Shown one piece after another: positions 1-5,295 of a DNA stretch of 8,194 bases; the stretch's first letter is position 1, and every line of letters starts with the position of its first letter. The notes below the pieces were generated by a model. The model worked only from the letters and a program-made list of their open reading frames with translations, had not been told where the DNA came from and searched no databases. The position numbers and the translations under genes are program-made. Where the stretch lies: assembly GCA_964568735.1 (NCBI GenBank), contig CAZMRF010000092.1:1-8194 (forward strand), in the 5' to 3' direction. The DNA is from CAZMRF01 sp964568735. Lineage in GTDB: Bacteria; Acidobacteriota; Polarisedimenticolia; JACPZX01.

Positions 1-168
1 TAAACCCCACGCGGAGCAAGAGCAAATAGGGGAGATGCCAAGGGGTGGCCCGCCCCGACGCTCCCGGGTAGCTCGCCAGACCCGCCGGGCAACCGGCGGG
101 CTAGAGGAATGGCCGTCGCCCGGGGCTTCCGCTCCGGGAACAGGATTCGGCTTACCTTCTCCTCCGGC
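1..168 (+). ncRNA. rnpB: RNase P RNA, 3' part (bacterial type A), truncated by window start
   Basis: This is the catalytic RNA of ribonuclease P, which trims the 5' leader from tRNA precursors. The sequence shows the conserved 3' half: AAACCCCAC..GGAGCAAG..CAAATAGGGG at 2-32, a GGGTAG block at 65-70, TAGAGGAATG at 102-111 and ACAGGATTCGGCTTA at 140-154, in the order of the E. coli RNA. Helices fit: GGGAG 30-34 pairs with CTCCC 61-65, a small hairpin lies at 42-56, CCCGCCGG 81-88 pairs with CCGGCGGG 93-100 around a GCAA tetraloop (P18-like), and a hairpin with a TTCC loop spans 119-138. By comparison with E. coli, the first base should be the U of the GGU that binds the tRNA CCA end, so the 5' two thirds lie outside the window. 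The 3' end near 165-170 is estimated, because the pairing strand of P1 is not visible. Confidence 0.93.
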
Positions 169-220
169 CCACCACCCCGGTGATGGAGCGAGAGAAGGTG
201 GAAGCTCGAGCGCCGCGCGC

Positions 221-226
221 GAGGAG
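221..226 (+). promoter_or_regulatory. Ribosome binding site of the M20 amidohydrolase
   Basis: GAGGAG lies 6 bases before the ATG at 233. It decides the start, because the open frame runs upstream to 35, inside the RNase P RNA. Confidence 0.7.
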
Positions 227-232
227 CGTGGA

Positions 233-1423
233 ATGAGAGAGAGGATCCTCAAGGCCGCCGAGGATCTTTCCCGCGAGATTGTCGAGATCGGCCGGGATCT
301 TCACGCCCATCCCGAGCTCAGCCTCGAGGAGCGGCGCTCCTCCGAGGCTCTGGGCCTCCGTCTCGAGAAGGCGGGCTTCGAGCTGGAGCGGGGGATCGCC
401 GGCCTGCCCACGGCTTTCTCTGGAACTCTCGAGGGCCGATCCGCCCGGCCCGCTGTGGCCTTCCTCGCCGAGTACGACGCCCTGCCGGGCATCGGCCACG
501 GCTGCGGCCACAACCTGATCGCGGCGGCCGCGGTGGGCGCGGGCCTCGTGCTGGCACGGGCCTCGCGGGATGGAGGCGCGCCGCTGCCCGGGGCGATCCG
601 CGTCATCGGCACGCCCGCCGAGGAGACGATTGGCGGGAAGGCCGTGATGGTCCGGGAGGGGGTCTTCACCGATCTGGATGCCGCGCTCATGATCCATCCC
701 TCTTCGGAGTGGAGGGTCTACGCGGATTCCCTGGCATGCGCCTCGATTGAAGTGACCTACCTCGGGAAGGAATCCCACGCGGTGGCCTGGCCCGAGAAGG
801 GCATCAACGCCCTCGATGCCCTCATCCAGCTCTTCGTGGCGATCGACATGCTGCGGAAGCGGCTCGGGCGCGAGGTGAGGCTGCCCGGGGTGATACTCGA
901 GGGAGGCGTGCGCCCGAACATCGTGCCGGCGCGCGCCGTCGGGGCCTTCTCGCTCCGGGCTCCGACCACGCCGCGCCTGGCCGAGGTCCGCGCCGATGTC
1001 GAGAGGACGGCGAGAGCCATCGCGGAGGCCACGGGGTGCCGCCTGGAGATCCGGCAGACCGACAACACCTACGACGACATGATCACGAACCGGACCCTCG
1101 CGGGCCGCTTCAAGGAGCACCTCGGCCGGATGGGGATCGAGACCGTCGACACCCCGAGGGAGCACAAGGGCAGCCTGGACATGGGCAACGTCAGCCGGGT
1201 GCTTCCCTCGGTCCACGCCTTCGTGCAGGTCGGCGGCCCGGAAGCTCCGCTCCACAGCGCCGCCTTCGCCGCGGCGACCACGACGCCCGAGGCGGCGGAA
1301 ACCCTCCTCACGGCCGTGAAGGCGATGGCGCTCACCGGGTTCGACGTCCTCGCGGAGCCCGGCTTGCTGGAGCGCGCGAGGGCCGAGTTCGCGCAGCTCC
1401 GCTCCGCGGCGGGCCCTGCTTGA
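233..1423 (+). CDS. M20-family metallopeptidase/amidohydrolase (AbgB / ACY1L2-like)
   Basis: A 396-residue, probably cytoplasmic, metal-dependent amidohydrolase that would cleave amide or dipeptide bonds. Visible M20 metal-site motifs are YDALPGIGHGCGHN with C91 and H93, the catalytic/ligand pair in GTPAEET (E130, E131), H155 in MIHP, and H341 in the C-terminal LHSAAF. The YDALPG-GHGCGHNL form is typical of the p-aminobenzoyl-glutamate hydrolase subunit B / M20D2 branch, whose known substrates include p-aminobenzoyl-glutamate and Xaa-basic dipeptides; the substrate here cannot be read from sequence. Length matches the family, and no signal peptide is seen. The ATG at 233 was chosen for its GAGGAG site and because residues upstream would be encoded by rnpB. 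Its TGA overlaps the TTG start of the S66 gene, which suggests translational coupling. No clear promoter is seen between rnpB and this gene, so read-through from rnpB is possible. Confidence 0.9.
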   Translation: MRERILKAAEDLSREIVEIGRDLHAHPELSLEERRSSEALGLRLEKAGFELERGIAGLPTAFSGTLEGRSARPAVAFLAEYDALPGIGHGCGHNLIAAAAVGAGLVLARASRDGGAPLPGAIRVIGTPAEETIGGKAVMVREGVFTDLDAALMIHPSSEWRVYADSLACASIEVTYLGKESHAVAWPEKGINALDALIQLFVAIDMLRKRLGREVRLPGVILEGGVRPNIVPARAVGAFSLRAPTTPRLAEVRADVERTARAIAEATGCRLEIRQTDNTYDDMITNRTLAGRFKEHLGRMGIETVDTPREHKGSLDMGNVSRVLPSVHAFVQVGGPEAPLHSAAFAAATTTPEAAETLLTAVKAMALTGFDVLAEPGLLERARAEFAQLRSAAGPA

Positions 1424-2325
1424 AGACGGCCCGGCTCAAGCCCGGTGATCCCGTGGCCGTCGTGGCCATCTCCGGGCCGGTCGCCCGCCATCGCCTAGAC
1501 CGCGGCATCGACCGGGTCGAGAGCTGGGGGCATCCGGTCATCGGGAGCAGATCCCTGCTCGCCCGTCACGGCTTTCTCGCGGGCCGGGACGAAGCACGGG
1601 CCTTCGACCTGAACGCCGCGATCGACCGCCCGGACATCCCGGGTATCTTCTTCGCCCGCGGAGGATGGGGGGCGGCGCGCATCCTCGATCGGATCGACCT
1701 CGAGACTCTCCGGCGCCGACCCAGGGTTCTCCTCGGATTCAGCGACCTGACCTCGCTCTTCATGGCGCTGCAGCGGCCGGGACACCCCTATCCCGTCCGC
1801 TACGGGCCGACGGTCGTTCAGCTGGGCGATCCCCGCGCTTTTCATCCTGGATCGCTGCGTGAAGCGCTCTACCTCGAAGAGCCCGTCGTCGCGCACCCGC
1901 TCGGAGCCGGCCCGATCCTCCGGGCTGGACGGGGGAGCGGCACGCTGATCGGCGGGTGCCTCTCGCTCCTCGTAGGGCTGATGGGGACTTCCTATGACAC
2001 TCCCTGGGACGGCTGCCTCCTCTTCTGGGAGGACGTGAACGAAGAGCCCTACGCCATCGACCGCATGCTGAATCATCTGAAGATGGCCGGGAAGCTGAAG
2101 GGGCTCGCCGGGATGATCGTGGGACGCCTGCAGGGATGCCGCCCGGCGAAGGGCACACGCGGGCTCCCGATCGCCGAGATCATCCGGGACGCCACGGCGG
2201 GGACCCGTTATCCGATCGTCCTTGGTTTCCCCGCGGGCCACGCGCCGGGCAAGCGCACGCTCCTGCTGGGGGCGCCGGCTGTCCTGGATACCCGCCGGGG
2301 TCGACTGGAGTCGAGGGTCGCCTGA
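1420..2325 (+). CDS. ldcA: LD-carboxypeptidase, peptidase family S66 (LdcA-like)
   Basis: A 301-residue serine peptidase. Family members remove the terminal D-alanine from murein tetrapeptides in the cytoplasm during cell-wall recycling; the related MccF branch detoxifies microcin C-type conjugates. The N-terminal part has the GPV segment after a short beta strand and the FFARGGWGAARIL motif. The catalytic triad can be placed at S108 in GFSDLT, E204 in LFWEDVNEEPYAIDRML and H274 in GFPAGHAPGKRTLLLG. This is close to the E. coli spacing (S106, E200, H270). The TTG at 1420 is inferred as start: it overlaps the upstream TGA (TTGA), gives the normal family length, and no ATG or GTG lies in frame nearby. 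No strong ribosome binding site is seen, which fits translational coupling. It ends 40 bases from the stop of the opposing TPR gene. LdcA is preferred over MccF, but the split is not certain. Confidence 0.88.
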   Translation: MKTARLKPGDPVAVVAISGPVARHRLDRGIDRVESWGHPVIGSRSLLARHGFLAGRDEARAFDLNAAIDRPDIPGIFFARGGWGAARILDRIDLETLRRRPRVLLGFSDLTSLFMALQRPGHPYPVRYGPTVVQLGDPRAFHPGSLREALYLEEPVVAHPLGAGPILRAGRGSGTLIGGCLSLLVGLMGTSYDTPWDGCLLFWEDVNEEPYAIDRMLNHLKMAGKLKGLAGMIVGRLQGCRPAKGTRGLPIAEIIRDATAGTRYPIVLGFPAGHAPGKRTLLLGAPAVLDTRRGRLESRVA

Positions 2326-2351
2326 GCGGTGCGCCACGAACCCGAGCCGTG

Positions 2352-2364
2352 AGCCGGATCGGCT
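2352..2364. terminator. Small hairpin in the convergent gap, possible bidirectional terminator
   Basis: AGCCG, loop GAT, CGGCT forms a 5-bp stem in the 40-base gap between two converging stop codons. It has no T tract on either strand and the stem is short, so termination function is a guess from position. Confidence 0.25.
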
Positions 2365-2365
2365 G

Positions 2366-3520
2366 CTAGCGGCCCGTGCTCTCCAGATCGAGGCGGATGA
2401 CGCCGAGGGACTGTCTGAGGAAGAGCAGGGCATCGGCCGAGATGCCGCGGATGGACGGGCCGCGCTCGGGGCCCATGAGATCTTCCAGGGGCACCTCTTC
2501 CGGCCCGTTGGTGCCGTCCACGAAGACGTGGACGTTCTGAGGGCTGAACCCAGACGCGCGCTTGAGGACAACGATGCGCATCGTCTCCGCGCCATTGTCG
2601 TAGTAGTGGACCTCGCCGTCGACGACCCTGACGATGGTCGAGGCGCGGCGCCGCCCGGGGGAGACGTGCCCCTGCTCCAGGATGGGGCCCTGGGTGACCA
2701 GGGAGCGCTCGATCTCGAGGATCTTCTCTCTCAGCTCGCGGACGACGACCTGGCTGTAGCGCCGATCGTCCGTGCCGGCGATCACCTCGAGGGCCTCGGC
2801 GAGAGTGAGCTGGGTGGACCGATCCGCGGAGCGAACCAGCACCATCACGTTGTCCTCGGCCAGGCCCGCTGCCTTGTCCTTGAGGGTCACCTTCACGAAC
2901 TCGTTGCCGAAGAACCGATCGAGCAGCACCACGGCGCCCTCGTTCGAGGTGGAGGGCTTCACGCGGCGGAGCAGGTCGGGGGCCTTCTGAGGCTCGTGAT
3001 CGAGGAGAGTATCGATGGCCAGCAGGGAAACCTGCGCGTTGCTGTCCCGGGTGCTCTCCTCCAGGAACCGGCGGTAGCGGTTCGACGCGTCGGCGAAGGC
3101 TGAATGCCCTGATTCCCGTCCCGAGAGGCTGAGCAGCGCGGCCTCCGAGGCGCGCACCATCAGCGTTCGCGCGTCCACCTGCCAGGGGCTCTCCGGGTAC
3201 CGCTCGATCAGTCCCTGAAGCGTGTCGTAGGCTCTCGCCGGTTCGCCTTCCTCGTAGAGGGCGAATGCCGTCCAGTAGAGAGCGTCGTCGAGGTACTCGC
3301 TGCGCGGGTGGCGGCGCGCGAGGACCTGGAAGACTCCCCGGGCTCCGGGCCAGGACTCCTCGAAGATGAGAGCTCGCCCCTGGTTGTAGAGAGCCTGGTC
3401 CGGCCCCCCGGAATCGGCGATGAGGATTCCGGCGAAAGCGGGAACGGCACCCGCCCACAGGAGGATCGCCGCGGCGCGGATGAACCGCGCGAGCTCGGGA
3501 AGGAAGCCGCGCCTAGACAT
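2366..3520 (-). CDS. Secreted TPR-repeat protein, third gene of the sigma-factor operon
   Basis: A 384-residue exported protein of unknown function. Residues 1-30 form a signal peptide: RR near the N-terminus, a hydrophobic core AAAILLWAGAV, and a VPAFA|G cleavage site with no lipobox cysteine. Two TPR-like helical hairpins occupy about 42-112 (ALYNQGRAL..A..VFQVLARRHPRS, then DALYWTAFALYEEGEPARAYDTL). They resemble periplasmic scaffold proteins of the BamD/CpoB (YbgF) kind. Residues about 155-265 are helical and HEAT-like. A C-terminal domain (286-384) appears strand-rich and is unrecognised. The ATG at 3520 sits 8 bases after a GGAGGG site (3529-3534 on the complement) and overlaps the anti-sigma stop by 8 bases, so the two are almost certainly co-translated. 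TPR proteins mediate protein-protein contacts; a role as extracytoplasmic partner or regulator of the anti-sigma factor is inference from context only. Confidence 0.82.
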   Translation of the reverse strand: MSRRGFLPELARFIRAAAILLWAGAVPAFAGILIADSGGPDQALYNQGRALIFEESWPGARGVFQVLARRHPRSEYLDDALYWTAFALYEEGEPARAYDTLQGLIERYPESPWQVDARTLMVRASEAALLSLSGRESGHSAFADASNRYRRFLEESTRDSNAQVSLLAIDTLLDHEPQKAPDLLRRVKPSTSNEGAVVLLDRFFGNEFVKVTLKDKAAGLAEDNVMVLVRSADRSTQLTLAEALEVIAGTDDRRYSQVVVRELREKILEIERSLVTQGPILEQGHVSPGRRRASTIVRVVDGEVHYYDNGAETMRIVVLKRASGFSPQNVHVFVDGTNGPEEVPLEDLMGPERGPSIRGISADALLFLRQSLGVIRLDLESTGR

Positions 3521-4400
3521 TGGGCGGACCCTCCAGAGTCCGTTCGACGTGGGCGTCGAGGATCTCGAGGGCGGAGAGGATCGCCGTCAGCTCGAGAGTC
3601 ATGCGCACGTCGGCGATGACCTGGACCTGGTTCTCCGGGTTGATCGTCGAGATGGCTTTCAGGATCCCCGAGATCTGATCGAGCAGGTCGCCGAGCTTGC
3701 GGCTCTCGAGCCTGAGAGCAACCTGCCGGTAGCGCTCGACCTCCGCGCGAAGATCTCCCGCCGCCTGCCGGAAGAAGGTCGGGTCGGAGTCTGCTCCGAG
3801 CTTCGTGAACTCCATCAGGATCATCCGAGTTCGTCTTAAGCAGTTGTGGGTGTCCCGGGTGAAGTCCTCGAGGTGATCGAAGTAGTTCCCGACGGAGGCG
3901 CCCGTGACGGGCGGAAGGGCGGGCCGCTCCGCTATGTCGGCCTGGCTCTCGTTCGCCGAGGCCACCTCGGCGCCGGGGGCCTCGCCTCGCCAGAGCCACC
4001 CGGCCGCGAAGGAGAGCAGAGCCGTGACGGCCACGGCGGCCGCGGCGGGCAGCCAGGTGCGGGCCCACGCGAGGTGCGGAGAAGGCTCGGTTTCCTGGCT
4101 GAGCGCTTCGGGGAATCGCAGGCGCCTTCGCAGGAGCGCCCACTCCTCCTCGAGGGAGACGGAGGAGCCGCTGCCGCCGTTCGCGGAGGCTTCGGCGCCT
4201 GCGGACGCAGGGGAGGCTTCCTCGATGAGCTCGACCATCCCGCGCAGCAGGGCCGCCTCCCCGGCGCAACCGGGGCAGGAGGCCAGGTGGGACTCGAAGG
4301 CTTCAGCGGCCCCGGGTCCCATCTCCTCGAACACGTAGTCGATGATCTCGTCGCGTCGGGTGCCGCACCAGGGTCCCGGCTCGTGGATTCCACTCGCCAT
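3513..4400 (-). CDS. Membrane anti-sigma factor with zinc-finger (ZAS/zf-HC2) domain
   Basis: A 295-residue single-pass membrane protein that would bind and inhibit the ECF sigma factor encoded just upstream. The N-terminal cytoplasmic part carries the anti-sigma zinc motif H38-x3-C42-x2-C45 (ESHLASCPGC), preceded by C12 and the acidic helix DEIIDYVFEE usual in this family. A low-complexity linker (about 62-80) follows, then a single transmembrane segment at about 116-137 (W..AAAAVAVTALLSFAAGWLW). The roughly 155 residues outside the membrane are strongly helical with heptad-like leucines and no recognised domain. That is a larger outer domain than a minimal anti-sigma needs and may be the sensor. 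The start ATG is 5 bases after the sigma stop, with GAAGGG in the end of the sigma gene as a likely ribosome site. The gene overlaps the TPR gene by 8 bases. Confidence 0.88.
   Translation of the reverse strand: MASGIHEPGPWCGTRRDEIIDYVFEEMGPGAAEAFESHLASCPGCAGEAALLRGMVELIEEASPASAGAEASANGGSGSSVSLEEEWALLRRRLRFPEALSQETEPSPHLAWARTWLPAAAAVAVTALLSFAAGWLWRGEAPGAEVASANESQADIAERPALPPVTGASVGNYFDHLEDFTRDTHNCLRRTRMILMEFTKLGADSDPTFFRQAAGDLRAEVERYRQVALRLESRKLGDLLDQISGILKAISTINPENQVQVIADVRMTLELTAILSALEILDAHVERTLEGPPNV
3529..3534 (-). promoter_or_regulatory. Strong ribosome binding site of the TPR gene, inside the anti-sigma gene
   Basis: GGAGGG on the complement lies 8 bases before the ATG at 3520. It is the best ribosome site in the operon and fixes the start of the secreted TPR protein, which suggests that this protein may be made in amounts independent of the anti-sigma factor. 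Confidence 0.65.
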
Positions 4401-4405
4401 GCGTG

Positions 4406-4981
4406 TCAGTTCCCTTCGCCCGGAGCCAGCGCCTTCCTGAGGGTCACCAGGGCCCTGTGAAGGAAAGACTTCACGGTGCCCTCGCTGATCCCCATCGCTT
4501 CGCTGATCTCCCGGATCTTCATGTCGTTGTAGAACTTGAGCACGAACGCCATCCGTTCGCGCCGGGGCAGCCTGTTGATGAGCACCCGGATTCTCTCGGC
4601 GGTCTCACGCCTGCTGAGCTGCTCCTCGGGGCCCCGCGGGATCACCGGGGGCATGTTCACGCGGATGTAGTCCACCCGCTGATCGAGAAGGCTCGCCGCG
4701 GTCCTCTGGTCGCGCCGAAGATTCAAACAGAGATTCATCGCGATCCGCGTCAGCCAGGTCGCCAGGGCCGAGTCGCCGCGAAACTGCCCGATTCCGCGGA
4801 AGGCCCTGACGAAGGTCTCCTGCGCGATGTCCCGGGCGTCCTCCGCGTTCCCCGTGTAATGGAGGCAGATCCGGTAGACCCGCGGGTGGTACTGCTCGAA
4901 GAGGAGCCGTACGGCCTCGGACTCGCCGGACTGGAGTCTCCGATAGAGCTCCTGCTCCTCGGGCGACATGCGCACCACCAT
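4406..4981 (-). CDS. RNA polymerase ECF-type sigma-70 factor
   Basis: A 191-residue alternative sigma factor that directs RNA polymerase to a specific promoter set. Region 2 spans about 23-90: ARDIAQETFVRAF at 49-61 is the -10 recognition/core-binding block, and TWLTRIAMNLCLN follows. Region 4 spans about 138-185: LPRRERMAFVLKFY, then a helix-turn-helix near 155-176 (REISEAMGISEGTVKSFLHRAL) that reads the -35. Regions 1 and 3 are absent, as in ECF factors, and the length is typical. The ATG at 4981 was chosen; a TTG at 4996 and an ATG at 4969 are alternatives, and only a weak AAGAG precedes the chosen one. It is first in a sigma/anti-sigma/TPR operon, so its activity is probably set by the membrane anti-sigma factor. 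The exact ECF group is not assigned. Confidence 0.92.
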   Translation of the reverse strand: MVVRMSPEEQELYRRLQSGESEAVRLLFEQYHPRVYRICLHYTGNAEDARDIAQETFVRAFRGIGQFRGDSALATWLTRIAMNLCLNLRRDQRTAASLLDQRVDYIRVNMPPVIPRGPEEQLSRRETAERIRVLINRLPRRERMAFVLKFYNDMKIREISEAMGISEGTVKSFLHRALVTLRKALAPGEGN

Positions 4982-5096
4982 AGACTCTTGCCGCAACCGA
5001 AGGGTTTACGAAAAGATGCGGCTGAAATTGAACATTCGTCACTGGTCATTCTTCCCCGCTTGCCGAGTCTCCGGTTGTCATCCCCCTCGGGTTCGC

Positions 5097-5126
5097 ATCC
5101 TATGTCCGCCATGGACTCGCAGTCAA
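5097..5126 (-). promoter_or_regulatory. Sigma-70-like promoter of the ECF sigma operon
   Basis: On the complement, TTGACT (5121-5126) is followed after 18 bases by TAGGAT (5097-5102). That is 5 of 6 and 4 of 6 consensus matches. Transcription would begin near 5090 and leave a leader of about 110 bases before the ATG at 4981. The -35 box overlaps a copy of the CGCAGTC repeat, so a regulator binding that repeat would block this promoter. Confidence 0.5.
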
Positions 5127-5218
5127 GCGCAACTCCATGCGAAATAATGTGTTAGGTCGGATGCGCAGTCCCGTATTGGTGCCACCCGAAAGACTGCGAC
5201 GGGCGCGGTTTTCCCTGC

Positions 5219-5251
5219 TTGACTCGAGAACGCCCGTGGCGTAGGTAAGAT
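5219..5251 (+). promoter_or_regulatory. Putative promoter of the secreted-repeat protein gene
   Basis: TTGACT (5219-5224) is followed after 17 bases by TAGGTA (5242-5247); the overlapping TAAGAT (5246-5251) is a better -10 match but at a 21-base spacing. The -35 context GCTTGACT-CGAG resembles the leftward promoter's GCTTGACTGCGAG. The -10 is weak, so the call rests mostly on the -35 and on position. Confidence 0.4.
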
Positions 5252-5261
5252 CCGCAGTTCC

Positions 5262-5274
5262 ATTCCAGTGGAAT
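5262..5274. promoter_or_regulatory. Perfect dyad ATTCCA-G-TGGAAT, possible operator
   Basis: A 6-bp inverted repeat with a 1-base centre lies between the putative promoter and the ATG at 5296, in the expected early transcribed leader. The short centre suits a dimeric DNA-binding protein better than an RNA hairpin. Its role is unproven. Confidence 0.3.
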
Positions 5275-5295
5275 CCTGTGGGGGGGTTCAGAAAA

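Larger units (their letters stand above)
4982..5295. other. Divergent intergenic control region, 314 bases
   Basis: This gap separates the sigma-factor operon (leftward) from the secreted-protein gene (rightward). No coding potential or RNA gene is recognised. It holds two back-to-back sigma-70-like promoters, three copies of CGCAGTC (5118-5124, 5164-5170, and inverted at 5192-5198), an inverted pair CGCATCC (5094-5100) / GGATGCG (5159-5165), and a dyad before the rightward gene. The 5130-5160 segment is locally AT-richer than the rest. Confidence 0.7.

Noticed and set aside
35..232. N-terminal extension of the M20 gene from an ATG at 35
   Set aside because: It would be encoded by conserved RNase P RNA, and GAGGAG with an ATG at 233 gives the family's normal N-terminus.
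152..1255. Long reading frame on the minus strand opposite the M20 gene
   Set aside because: The protein is low-complexity and rich in Arg, Gly and Pro with no motif; it mirrors GC-biased codons of a well-supported gene.
2208..3458. 416-residue frame overlapping the TPR gene on the same strand
   Set aside because: It is in another frame of the TPR gene, with Arg/Gly/Pro-rich composition and no domain; the TPR frame has a signal peptide, ribosome site and repeats.
4982..4996. TTG at 4996 as start of the sigma factor
   Set aside because: It adds only 5 residues, has no ribosome site, and the ATG at 4981 gives a typical ECF N-terminus; it remains possible.
5040..5100. ECF-type autoregulated promoter (GAAC-like -35) before the sigma gene
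   Set aside because: GCGAACC on the complement is suggestive, but no matching -10 at the right spacing could be settled on; the sigma-70-like promoter at 5097-5126 is better.
5278..5295. GTG at 5278 as start of the secreted protein
   Set aside because: The G run at 5280-5286 is better read as the ribosome site for the ATG at 5296, which also gives a cleaner signal peptide.
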